NCBI GenBank assembly: GCA_003260075.1
Contig: QLIY01000094.1
Span: 63,331 to 127,330 of the forward strand
Length of the DNA: 64,000 nucleotides
Source of the DNA: Phallusia mammillata
Lineage: Eukaryota; Chordata; Ascidiacea; Phlebobranchia; Ascidiidae
Direction: 5' to 3'
In this document: positions 11,990 through 23,248 of the stretch, piece after piece
How positions within the stretch are numbered: the stretch's first letter is position 1
Layout of the letters: each line of letters starts with the position of its first letter
Position numbers and translations under genes: made by a program
The notes under the pieces: generated by a model
Database searches by the model: none
What the model saw: only the letters and a program-made list of their open reading frames with translations
Told to the model about the DNA's origin: nothing

Positions 11990-12480
11990 AGCTTCTTCCT
12001 TGATTTCCAAATGACAACCAAGAAACTGTTTTTTTTTCTATTTAGTGCTATCACTGCAAATGCAAGTCTTTTTGGAAATAATGGTGTTCCTTAGAAAAGT
12101 TTGCATCCTTTTCAGTGTTGACATCCTTTTCAAGAACCGTTTAGCCTTTGAGAGACTCATGGAAATTGCTGGCTAACTGGCTTTTCCTTTAAAAGTTTCA
12201 GTAACTTTTCTAACAACAGGATATGTTTGGTGGTCACTACTATCTCCCCTGTAGAATGTTCATTCTTAAGAAACATTTCCTGTGAAGCAATTTAGCAGCT
12301 ACTGTTTAAAGAAACATAACATGTCCATTATATCAATACACAAGATTGCACTTGGTTGCAAATACTGTCCACATGGTGTGTTAAGAAACCAAAACTTGAA
12401 ATTGTCATCACTAAGGTATTTCAAAATTCCTGTTGCTTGTGCAATTGTTTGTTCTGCATTTAATATTGCCTGAATTTCAG
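11990..12480 (-). pseudogene. Possible degenerate hAT transposase fragment
   Basis: Read on the minus strand, fragments such as EIQAILNAEQTIAQATGIL, DDNFKFWFLN, and further on SKAKRFLKRM and RLAFAVIALN appear in different frames. They resemble the C-terminal part of hAT transposases related to ZMYM1, but frameshifts separate them. The assignment is by eye only. Confidence 0.3.
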
Positions 12481-13126
12481 TGAGGCATTTAACTTCATAG
12501 TGTGAGTAGTTCTTGTGGTTGCTTATTCCTGCATGACATATTTGGAATAGTAGATGTTTTATCCCAGTTTTCTTAACTTTTTATTCAGGTTTTTATTATA
12601 AATGTTAATCGTGACTTTTCAAAGTGTTAGATGACCTTTCTCTTTTTCAAGGTGGTAGATACACTTTCTAATTCAATGATAACTGCAAAAACTGAAGCCC
12701 ACTTACAGTCATCTTAAAAATTCACGACTAACCTTCAAACAAATAAATTAAAACATGGCAAAAAAATTGTTTAACTGTACTCACTGTCGAACTTAGAATA
12801 TAGCAAACGGGTTTGGTTTTGGAGCACAATATAGACCCGGAACAGACAACACAACTACAGCGGCCGGTTCACACGCTGCGTGATTGGTGGAGCTGCGCGA
12901 GCCGCAGCACCCAGTCGCCTATTTCGCCATGTAGCTTTTCCAAGTGCGCATGCGCACAAGTGCAAAACGTCATGAAACGTCACGATTCGTCATGAAACTG
13001 GAGCTCACTGATCTCGGGTTTATAGAGATCAGTGCTGGAGCTGCAGTTCCACCATAGATAACATATTAATGCCATAATTTTTTTTTGTTAATAAAAAAAT
13101 GCCGATCAAGGCGGAAATTATACTTA

Positions 13127-13137
13127 CCCCCCCCCCC
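13127..13137. repeat. C11 joint with duplicated flank
   Basis: GCCGATCAAGGCGGAAATTA occurs on both sides of the run (13101 and 13138). Confidence 0.75.
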
Positions 13138-13619
13138 GCCGATCAAGGCGGAAATTATACTTATAAAAATTATACTTAGGAATAACAAAATAAGTATCAT
13201 GAAAGTTATCTGTATTGTTGTGGTAGAAATATTAGGTGAAAGTATCTAGGGGGTGCTGCAGCTCCGCAGCACCCTAGCACGAGCCGTCCCTGTGCAAGAC
13301 CAAAAATACTATTATTGTGACAACTATGTGGCACATTGGAAAAAATAGGTAGTTTAATTGTTCCAAATCAAAAACAAAAAAATGACATTTTAAGAGATAG
13401 TGTGTTTTTTACCAAATATGTTACTGTTCTGAAATTTGTTTAGAGTTTGGTGACAAAAGCCTATAGGCCTAATTTGATAAGTTTGCTACTTAATGTATTG
13501 GTAATGTGATACTGTTTTGCTTTCAGTTCAAGTTGTTTCATTTCAGTTATTTTGATGTTATGCGTTCTTATTAAATAAAAAGTTAATGTTCACATATCAC
13601 TATAATAAAAATAGCATGC

Positions 13620-14130
13620 CAAGTAGTCGCTAGATAAATAAGCAGTCAGTAGTTATTTGTGGTGAGTCACCTTTTCTCATTGCGCAATTGCGGACGTCAT
13701 TGCTTATTCCGTAAACTTTACCAATTTGCAAGATCTAAGCAAACAACTGCTGGTTGCAAACAATGCAAACTGCACGTTAGTAAAACAATAACCATATTTA
13801 AGATTTTTTGTGATATTTTAAGTTATGAGTGTAAAGAAGCAACTTTCAATTCTCCGCAATGAAAATTAATAAAACTAAACTACAAAGTAAGTAATCGATG
13901 GGCATTTAAATCAACAATGCAAATTGCCATTTAAGCCTTAAAATCGTTTACAAACCAGCGGATTGTCCGTAAATTAAACTGTTCTTTTTTAAATGAACAT
14001 GTATGGGTAAGACGTATTTTACTTGCTGGAAGCAACTACTTAAACATGGCGTGGTGCAGGATCAGACTATAAAAAATCACCATTTAAGTTGCATACGCCC
14101 TCTGGTGGTTAGAGACAACTTAGTTACAAA
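13620..14130 (-). other. Orphan copy of the Gla-EGF gene 5' flank
   Basis: Read on the minus strand this matches the upstream regions of the Gla-EGF copies, including the CTAGATAAATA half of the paired GATA motif (13629-13639) and the sequence around ACCATGTTTAAGTAGTTGC. No signal-peptide or Gla exon follows. It appears to be a promoter stranded by rearrangement. Confidence 0.5.
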
Positions 14131-14279
14131 GGTCATCTGAATTTTGTCAGCACAGGTGAAGACCAATACCAGCACACTGCGTCTTCAGTTGGACATACAA
14201 ACATTTAAATCTGGGACTTAAAGTTTCAGACTTTAAAAGGCCGTAATTTTGCAATGTAATGATCTCTCTCGTTAAAGCA

Positions 14280-14289
14280 CCCCCCCCCC
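14280..14289. repeat. C10 joint with duplicated flank
   Basis: About 90 nt beginning GTTGGACATACAAACATTTA lie on both sides of the run, with small differences. Confidence 0.8.
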
Positions 14290-14913
14290 GTTGGACATAC
14301 AAACATTTAAATCTGGGACTTAAAGTTTCAGACTTTAGGCCGTAATTTTGCAATGTAATGATCTCTCTCGTTAAAGCTTTTTCACAAGCCTCTGTTAAGC
14401 TTGCAACAGTGTGCGTTTATGCACATGTAACGTCTAAAATATGTTGTAAATTTAGACAATTGTCTTGCTTTTGCCAATAGAGTCTGACACATAACGTCCT
14501 AAGGCGAAAGACTGCCCAGTGTCAAAATACAATTTAGAACAATTATATTGTGTTTCACATCTAAACTGACTTTACATTTGTCAATCTGTGATGTTTACCG
14601 TTTTTGGCAAGCTGGCAGCAAACAAGGGGCAAATTAATGCAAACAATGCAGATTGAACATCTGATTAAACAACTTTACTAAGTTTTAACCTTTGACCAAT
14701 AAGCACAATAAGTATTGTACTTAGCGTTATAAAATAGGAACCAGTCTTTCTGTGGCATTGTACTGCAGAAGGATCCCCAAAGCAAAATCCTTACCAGACC
14801 AAAATTATTATTTTGTTTACCTTTCTGAAAACAAAACATACCGATTGATGGCTGTCGTTCGATGCGCATGGTTCTGATACCACAAGCAAAACTTTCCTGC
14901 TGTGACTTATAAT

Positions 14914-15324
14914 CAGGGTTGCCATGGACATGGAATAGGACAAATCGCCAGAATAAGGACAATCGAAAATTTAGATTTTCATACGAACGGAAACAAACGG
15001 TTTTAAACAAATCTTTGCATTGATACAAATGGCATACCATATGCCATATATTTTGCCAGAAACAATCTGTTCCAGCAACTCCTGGTTTGTAGAAAATATT
15101 TAGCGCATTTAATGACAGCTCAGGTCTAAGTTACTTTTGTCTGTGGAAGGGATTTGACTTTCATTTCATTTAGTTTGTTCCTCGCAATTGTTGAAAATAA
15201 GACAAAACAAGGACTCAGGTCAAAAACAAGGACATTTCTTAAAAAGAAGGACAATACTCTTCGAAGACACTGCCCATCAAAATAAGGAAAAACTCTTAGA
15301 AATAAGGACGGTATGGCAACCCTG
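14914..15324 (-). mobile_element. hAT-like MITE, GGTTGCCAT family (411 bp)
   Basis: Ends are CAGGGTTGCCAT and the complementary ATGGCAACCCTG. The perfect 8-bp duplications CTTATAAT lie at 14906-14913 and 15325-15332. The body carries ATAAGGACAG-type repeats, the reverse of the copies at 32188 and 43888. No transposase. Confidence 0.8.
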
Positions 15325-16206
15325 CTTATAATGTACCAGCAAGATAACAATTATGACATGTTGCAATATGCTGCGGTCGCTGAAGAAATCCTTTTCACAA
15401 TCCGTGACAAGGTTTGTAACAGTGTGACACTAGTATTGGTGTTCAGGAACAAAAACTAAAGCATCGGTCCACCACTAGACTAGTAAAAAGTGATACGTGA
15501 TGTTACTTAGGTTTGGTGGTTGTAACGTAGTTTTGTTACGCCACGTTTGAAACACCAGGTCATAGAAATATGAACAAAAGTAAAACGTATTTACATGTTC
15601 TCATTTACAAATGTGATCAACAATTTTGTTTTTGTTGCTGCCAATTTAAATATGCAAACGGCTGTATTCCGCTAGGTTTTGCGATCAATTGATTTTTTAG
15701 ATTTCGTTTTGGTTATAGATAATTAACTGTTTAACGATGACAATGTGATAAAGTGGGAACACAAATAAAACTTCACTTGGAAAATTAAATATACTAGTTA
15801 GTTTCTGCCCTAATTGGTATTAGAGTCGACAAACATACACTGAAGCTAAAATTCATTGGGTAGGCTGACTTGCTACAGTGCGCTGTAATCGGCCATTTTT
15901 ACATGTAGGTGGGGTGTTGCAGCTAAACAACCCTATATACGCACCCGCAAAAATCAACATGCTTCCATCTAACATTCTTTATTTTGTATAATTGGTGACT
16001 TTCCTTGCTGTTAGTGTCCTAGCAGGAACATAGGCCCAGCCTTGCTTGAAAATATTACAGTACGGGAGAAAAACATAGTTTGAAACAAGATGACACAAAA
16101 CGTGAGTTTCAATAACGTTACAGCCATATTTAAATCGTATTTGTCATAAAAGCAATTTGCCAATAAACTGTGAATTATTTTCTTTGAAAACGTTTAAGCT
16201 TGTAGC

Positions 16207-16316
16207 CAGCGTTGCCATACCGTCCTTATTTCTAAGATCTGTCCGTATTTCGTTTCGTATGAAAATTTAATTTTTCTGTTGCCCTTATTTTAGTGTCCAT
16301 GTCGATAGCAACCCTG
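16207..16316 (+). mobile_element. Internally deleted MITE, GGTTGCCAT family (110 bp)
   Basis: The start CAGCGTTGCCATACCGTCC and end GCAACCCTG are flanked by CTTGTAGC (16199-16206) and CTTATAGC (16317-16324). Confidence 0.7.
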
Positions 16317-16855
16317 CTTATAGCCCACAGTGTGAAACAAAAAAACAAAAAAGCCAAAAAGCGCATTAAATGTGCTAAATTTTAAATTATTTTCGCAAAA
16401 TTTCGAATTTGAAACATGATTTATAAAACGTTGTATCAAATGACGTATTGCCTCGTATAAATCCTCACATGTACTACATTTCTTGATTCAGAATGTAACA
16501 GTTGTCTGATTGAAAATACTCTTTTTAGACCAGGGTGGTACCCGGTGATGATGCGTAACATTAGTAAGTGTATTTTGGTATCATAGTTAGGCATTTGTTT
16601 ACTTGAGGATGTTATGTGACAGACTTCATTGGCAAAAGCAAAACATTTGTTTAAATCACAGCAAGCCAACATATTTCAGACGTTGTTTGTTCAAAAGCAC
16701 ACGCTGTTGCCAAATTTAACAGAGGCTTGTAAAGAGGCTTCATTAGGTGACTTTATAGCACTGCAATTTGTAAGTGTTATTTTGCTGGTACATAAGTCTG
16801 AGCATATTTTAGTCCATAGAAGTCAATGTTTGTGAGTCCAACTAAATGAGACAGA

Positions 16856-17427
16856 GCCTAGCAACGGCTTATGGGTCTAATTTGTCTAAGTTGTATGCTC
16901 GCCGACCTGTAATAAGTCTTTGGCTATGCCGACGACATTCATGTGACCTTTGTAACTAAGTTGTCCTTAACTACCGGAGGGTATATGCAACTTAAATAGT
17001 GATTTTTGTAGTCTGATTCAGTACAACACCATGTTTAAGTAGTTGCTCTGATCGAGCGAGTAAAAAAAAGTGTCTTATTTGGTCTTTGACAAGTCACAAA
17101 ATTTTTCTTTGACAAGTCACAATCTTAAAAGTGTATGTGCCGTTTCTTTTCCATATGTATTTTGCATTGTTTGCAAACAGCACTTGTTTGCTGCGATCTT
17201 GTGAACTGGTAAACATCACGAGATGTGAAATGACCTCAGCTGATTTAAAAACCTGACGCATCACAAATAACTGTGTGTGAAAAAGGTAATTATCCATCTT
17301 TCAATTGAAAAGCGAAAAAAGGACTAACTTATAATTGCTGTTTTCGGAACACCAAAATCTTATTTTCTGTTTTAGTATGACTTTTTTAACGAGTGATACA
17401 ATACTTAGAAAATATGTACTGACGCAG
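16856..17427 (+). other. Truncated 5' flank fused to an EGF intron
   Basis: Positions 16856-17280 match the gene 1 upstream region. The match stops before the GATA pair. The sequence then passes directly into intron-like sequence leading to a calcium-binding EGF exon at 17428. The signal-peptide, Gla, 25-nt and EGF1 exons are missing, which implies one deletion spanning promoter to intron 4. Confidence 0.6.
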
Positions 17428-18592
17428 ATATCAACGAATGTTTGAGTGAGGCTGTGGCGTATTATTGCGATGAAACACAGGTTTGCGTGAACACGGAAGG
17501 ATCATACAGATGTGACTGCAGGGATGACGGTTGGACTGGCGATCACTGTGATATTGGTAAGACCAAAAAATGCATAACGTTGTGTCTTTGTTCGTGAGGG
17601 CCGTGAAACAGTCACCAACTAAAGGCATAATTTACCTTTCATACTTTTTATTGTTAAACGCAGCTGTAGAGCCAGTATACGAATCTCAGAAGTATAGCCT
17701 ATTTGATACATCCTTATCATTTTACTTTGTATCTAGATATAAAATTGGTCAGTTTAATAAAAAACAGCGGTCTTTGTCACAACGACAGCCCTAAAAAAAT
17801 AACGTTTTATTTCAATGCAAATTTAAAAGACATTTAAAAGAATTATTTTCGCTTGATTAGAACCATTTTCTGTACACCAAACTATTTATACGTAAAACAA
17901 CCTAAAGCATTTTTTTATTGAACTTATCATACATTGCTGTTTCTAAAGACGTGAATGAATGCAACCAAACCGATATTTGCCCCACTGGCACCTGCGTCAA
18001 CATATCCGGTGCTTTTTACTGTACATGACCTGGATCGGAGGAAGGAGGCTGTTCTCCAGATATAAATGATGTGCTGAAAATAAGAAAACCTTTGGTCGTA
18101 AAATCACTAGGGTTTACAAAAGTATGTTAGAAGCAAACGAGTTTGTAAGCACTAAATAAAAGGATTGCACATAAAATAATATCTAAAACTATCCATTAAA
18201 GAGCACTATTTGAACAGGAATAAGTGTTCTTTTGACCTAATTCATTTTGTTTATTTTAGATAACAATTTGTGTGAACTTTGCAGTCCTTGTAAAAACGGT
18301 GGCACCTGTTTACCAACAGTTCAGGGTTATTATTGTCAGTGTGAGAGCGGATGGACCGGTAGAGATTGCGATTCAGGTATGCAAAACAACAACGTGCCCT
18401 AATCATTTAAGTAAGACCCTGGGTGCAAAAACGGAAGTTATTTAGTAGTGAAACAGTTGCTCTTGATAAGCCCTCAATCCTAAAATAAAAACGTTGTATT
18501 TTACGCATACTGCCAAAAAACATTTCAAAAGAATTACGCTTGCATTTGAAACATGAAAAATCTTGTTTTCTGTGTTACTTTTCTTTTTCATG

Positions 18593-18603
18593 CCCCCCCC
18601 CCC
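18593..18603. repeat. C11 run beside an EGF acceptor
   Basis: It interrupts the intron just before ATATGTACTGACGCAG, which is the acceptor of the exon at 18620. No clear duplicated flank here. Confidence 0.6.
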
Positions 18604-19273
18604 ATATGTACTGACGCAGATGTCAATGAATGTCTGCTCAGTTTAAATGAGATTGATTGGGCTGAAACACAGAGCTGTGTGAACACGGAAGGATCGTACA
18701 GATGTGAGTGCCCGTATGACGGTTGGACTGGCGATAACTGTGATATTGGTAAGACAAAAAAAAATTTTTATTGTCCCAAGCGCAGCCGAACATCATTTTT
18801 ATATGTAAATATATGATTGGAGTAATAGTTAGTTTAACCAAATACAGAGCGGCCTTCGTTGCAACGACATCAGTCCTAAAAACTTATCATTTTATTTCAC
18901 TGCACATTTAAAATCATTCACATTTTCATGTTGTTTTTAAGACGTAAATGAATGCAACCAAACGGACATTGGCCCTATTGGCAGCACCTGCGTCAATCGA
19001 ACCGGCTTTTATTACTGTACATGTGAACCTGGTGTGGAGGAGCTGGAAGGCTGTCCTCCAGGTATAAGTGATGTGCTGGAAATAAGAAAACTAAAATTCG
19101 AAAATCACTATGGTTTACAAAAAGGCAGTGGGGACGAAACAAGCTTGTAACCACTAATTACAAGGATCACACATAAAGTAATGCATAAAACTACCGTTTG
19201 AAGAACGCTTTGCACAATAATAACTTTGCCGTTTCTTTTTACCTAATTCATTTTGTTTCAATTTAGATTACAA

Positions 19274-19283
19274 CCCCCCCCCC
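19274..19283. repeat. C10 joint with duplicated flank
   Basis: ATAATAACTTTGCCGTTTCT and the following sequence lie on both sides of the run. The left copy ends in an acceptor and the first codons of an EGF exon; the right copy leads to the mutated acceptor at 19331. Confidence 0.8.
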
Positions 19284-19489
19284 ATAATAACTTTGCCGTT
19301 TCTTTTTACCTAATTCATTTTGTTTCAATTTCGATTTCACTGAGTGTGAAGATTGGAGTCCCTGCCAAAACGGTGGCACCTGTTTACCGACAGTTCAGGG
19401 TTACTATTGTCAGTGTACGAGCGGATGGACCGGTAGAGATTGCCATTTAGGTATGCAAAGACAACAACGTGATCCAATCATTTAAATTG

Positions 19490-21490
19490 CACCCTTGTTG
19501 CGAAACAGAAGATATTTATTAGTGGAGTAAAGGCTCTTGATAAGACCCTAAATTCTAAAATTAAAACAATTATGGTATGTATTTTACACAAGCTGTCCAA
19601 AAACGTTTCATTAACTAAATTAAACAAATTTTTCATTACCTAAATTAAACCAATTAATAAGTTAGAGCAAAATCCAACTGACCTAGGCTGTACAAAATTT
19701 AACCAAACTCATAAGTGCTAATGGTGTTTACTTTCAGAAAACTCCTAAAGGTCCGAAGACTCATCATGATTACATGTGATAACCACTTTTAATCACTCGG
19801 CTTTACAAGATTGCCACTCAATAAGTTTACCATTGCTTCACGTATGTCGTGTGTATCGTATAATGCAAAATACAATACATAATCAAGCACATGTCCAAAA
19901 ACGTCTTTGAAGATCAGACCAGCACGAAACTTCGTTTGAACCAAAACCTTTCTTTTAGGTCTAATTTAATAACTTTGTTGCTGGCGTTTAATTTAGCTCT
20001 TAATACACAATACACAATAAATGACACCACGCCTCTTCCAAAGAAGATTTACGTGGAAGAGAAAATCAACAAAGGCTACAGTTTTGACAAGTTCACCCCG
20101 TAAAAGAAGTGTTGCAGGCAAGAAAATTTTAGAAGCACCAAAAAGCAAAAAAATAAGGCAAAACAAATTTTATTAAATAAGCAGTTATAAAACACGGTTT
20201 TACTGCTAGTATTGTGGTTGTAGTTATTGATGTTACATGAAAACAAAGATAAAAACATTTCTTTGTTTTGTAAAAAATTCCTTTCACAAACGAGCAGTCA
20301 GCATATGAATATCTGAAGGTTTCCCTAATGGCACTTTTGAAAGCATCAGTTACATTTAACCATCCGTAAAATACCATATTAAAAATATGCTGAAAAGGGC
20401 TTAAATAGGTCGATTACCAAAACACAATATAACTCACACATTAACTGTGAAGTGCACGGTCAAAATTATATTGTAGTTTGATAAGGCCGGGTAGATGATG
20501 GGTAGAATTAATTTTTAACAATGAAAATTTAAACCGGTTTAAAAACCGCAAACCGGTTCGGACCGGATGATTTAGCCAAACTGGAACAAATCCGAACCCG
20601 AAAAAATACCTTTTTAAAAACCTGAACCGAACTCGAACCCCTAAAAACAAAACAAAGTGACCCTGAACCGAACCTGAACCCATATTCGACTTCCTGGCTT
20701 CATCCACTTATTTGTAATTATTGATTGTGACACACCACATTCAAAATGTGTTGTCACATTCAAAAATAAACGTCTTCGTGGCCGAAGATTTTATTAGTGA
20801 AAGTGACCTACAAAGTTCCAAACACATCTGTCTCGAAATGTGGTCTGTTGACATTGTTCTACGGAGTTGGAAGTCGAACGGGATTTCATTGGGGTTGTGT
20901 TCGGGTAAGGTTTTTCAAAAATGTACGCAGATGCGGGTCTGATATCCTGCTATCGAATTTCTTGTGTGTATTGTTTTGTCGCGTTTACAGCCGTGCAACT
21001 CGAGATGCTATTAAAGCCTGTACGTCAATACTTTGGACGTTATTAGGTTCTTACGAAGTTTCGTGCTGGTCGAACAGCTGTTCTGGTCTGCAACATTGTT
21101 TTCAGACATGTGCTCGATTACGTGTTGTATTATGTTTTATACGACAAAAATGACGCACATGAAGAAATGGTAAACTTATTGAGTGACAATCTTGTAAATC
21201 CGAGTGATTAAAAGTGGTTGTCACTTGCCATCATGATGGGTCTCCGGACCATTAAATTCTTTCCGAAAATGTACGTATACACCATAAGCACTTTAGTCTT
21301 TGGTTCACATTTGTTTCGGTGAGTTAAACCAAAATACGGCAGTATGGGTAAAACATATGCAATAATTTTTAGTATTTCTAGTATTTAGGTTGTAGTACAA
21401 CAAAAATAAACGCGCCCTTGTTCGATGATTAAATTATTTTTGTTTTGCAACCAGGCTTCAATTTAAAAGATAGGAGCATGTTGTTTTCTT
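19490..21490. other. Junction between the two opposed gene arms; repeats only
   Basis: Positions 19680-19880 and, reversed, 21170-21330 are the same 3'-flank sequence, so the plus-strand and minus-strand copies meet tail to tail here. A pogo-tail remnant lies at 19930-20110 (TPLPKKIYVEEK). A patch of GAACCGG / CGAACCC repeats lies at about 20520-20690. No host exon was recognised. Confidence 0.55.
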
Positions 21491-21497
21491 TTCTTAC

Positions 21498-22673
21498 CAA
21501 TATCGCAATATTCTCCGGTCCATCCGGGCGCACACTGGCAATGATGACCCTCTACTGTTTGCAAACAACGACCACCGTTTTCACAAGGCTTCGCACTTTC
21601 GCAGAAATCGAAACAAAATAAATTAGGCTGCAACAGTACAACTAATATTAACCTTTTATTTAGTCGTTCAAACTCGATTGCTTCTCACAGGCGTTTTGAA
21701 AACCATCGCGATTTTACGAGTTCAAGTTTTCTTATGTATGTTCACACCACTTGTATACACCTCCAGAACAAAATCCCTCCTGGGATCCAGGTTTACACGC
21801 ACAGTAATACGACCAGGACAAGTTGACGCAGGTTCCAATGGGGCAAATGACGGTTTCGTCGCATTCATTCACGTCTTACCAACAGCAATAAAAAACACTT
21901 TAAGTTGTGTAACTTGCCAACGATTTGGGTATCAACAAATTTGAAATGTCGTGTGAAGGTAATTGGAAATAAAACGGTTTATGTTTTTCCGGCGGTCCTT
22001 TTAGAAGTACATACATAAATTCGGCATTAGAAATGATTGTGTTCGTCAGTTGCTTACTAATATCGCATCTTTCGCCAGTCCAACCATGGAAACATTCACA
22101 TTTGAGTTGTATACATTTGTGCAGTTTACACTGTCTGTAGAGTTACAAGCTTCACCATCGCTTGTACATTTGTCTAAAGAAATGAAACTTATTAGCATAA
22201 AAAACAGCAGTCATTTTGATTCTGGCTTACCCCACAGAGAGCCATGTGCAGCTATCTGGAAAAAAACCGTTTTGTCATTTTTTTTAGCAAGTAACTTGAA
22301 AAGTGGAGTGGCCGATAAGTTTGCTTTTGTCTTACCGCAGTTTGGACATCAACAAATATTTCTCTTGTCTCTTCATAAACGCACTGTTCTTATACATTCA
22401 TATTCAAAGTTTGATCTTTGCTGATCAGTCATTGCAATGTCGTTAGACCGCTTATCCCGTTTTAAAAACTCCGATGCCTTCTCTTTGTCAACAAAAACTA
22501 AAAATCGAAGCAGACTGTTGAAATTGTTGATGCAAGTAGCAAATGTTTAGCCATTAATACACACTTGAGTTAAGCAACAAGAAACATGCAATTAATTTGA
22601 ACTTACCTCCAAACTCAGCTGTGAGCACACTTGCAATGGTGCACACCAAAATCAAAATCACTGATAATCTCAT
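21498..22673 (-). pseudogene. Gla-EGF paralogue, inactivated
   Basis: Minus-strand exon equivalents in transcription order: 22607-22673 signal peptide ([19 protein letters not shown]); 22336-22497 propeptide [17 protein letters not shown] plus Gla; 22231-22255 (25 nt, ending SLWG); 22058-22183 chimeric EGF; 21761-21874 EGF; 21498-21608 EGF. The Gla exon has lost 2 nt within the CIEEQC motif (GAATGTATAAGAACAGTGC), which shifts the frame. The 126-nt exon joins the first half of EGF1 to the second half of the next EGF out of frame, as expected from a deletion spanning both exons. The last exon has CG instead of AG at its acceptor. The 5' half is still promoter-competent by sequence, so a truncated secreted product cannot be excluded. 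Confidence 0.75.
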
Positions 22674-23245
22674 TTTAAATGTTATACTTTTTAAGAAAAC
22701 TAACTTTATTAGTATTTCAACTGTACTGCACTTTACGGTTCCAAAATGAGGTTTTTATCTTGCTAGATAAATATGTAGTCAACAGTTATTTATGATGCGT
22801 CAGTTTTTTCAATTTAGCCGACGTCATTTCACATCTCGTGATGTTTATTAGTTCACAAGATCGCAGCAAACAAGTGCTGTCTGCAAACAACACAAAATGC
22901 ACATTGATAAGAAACGGCACATACACTATTTGAGTTGTGACATGTCAAAAAACAATTTGCAAATGAGACACAATTTAATGGTGAAAATAACGGCCCAAAT
23001 AGACTAATTAGGCCGTTATTTTCACCATTAAACTTATGAACATATCCGTATATAGTGTTCCAAAGACACAATTTATCTGGCTAAAAGCAATTACTGAAAC
23101 ACGGTGTGGTACAGGATCAGACTGTACAAAAAAAATCCATATTTAAGTTGCACATACCCTCTGGTAGTTAGGGACAACTTGGTTACAAAGGTCACATAAA
23201 TTTCGTCGCTAAAGACCTATTACAGGTTGGCTAGCTTACAACTTA
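22674..23245 (-). promoter_or_regulatory. 5' flank of the minus-strand pseudogene
   Basis: This is a copy of the shared upstream block, with the inverted GATA pair at 22755-22770 (TTATCTTGCTAGATAA). At about 22980-23034 a short palindrome reads TTTAATGGTGAAAATAACGG and its complement, which could form a hairpin. Confidence 0.45.
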
Positions 23246-23248
23246 GAC

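Larger units (their letters stand above)
11104..13292 (-). mobile_element. hAT element (2189 bp) with perfect 8-bp target duplication
   Basis: The element runs from CAGTGGCGGCTCGTGC to the complementary CACGAGCCGTCCCTG. It is flanked by TGCAAGAC at 11096-11103 and 13293-13300. It sits inside the older pogo-tail remnant, so the two insertions can be ordered in time. A C11 joint at 13127-13137, with a duplicated 26-nt flank, lies within it. Another element with the same left end starts at 49271. Confidence 0.8.
17428..19485 (+). pseudogene. Headless, decayed Gla-EGF paralogue (EGF exons only)
   Basis: Six EGF exon equivalents in two triplets: 17428-17556 (intact), 17949-18059, 18260-18376 (intact), 18620-18748, 18942-19061 and 19334-19450. 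Lesions: 17949-18059 has an in-frame TGA after TGTACA from a 3-nt loss that removes a Cys codon, and its donor is AT instead of GT. 18620-18748 has Trp for a conserved Cys. 18942-19061 has Gly for a conserved Cys. At 19331-19333 the acceptor TTTAG reads TTTCG. The last exon reads on to a stop at 19485 ([10 protein letters not shown]), as in gene 1. No Gla exon or signal peptide precedes it. C-run joints at 18593 and 19274 add uncertainty. Confidence 0.75.

Noticed and set aside
14678-15040. 120-codon minus-strand frame
   Set aside because: It runs into the MITE at 14914-15324 and has no supporting motif.
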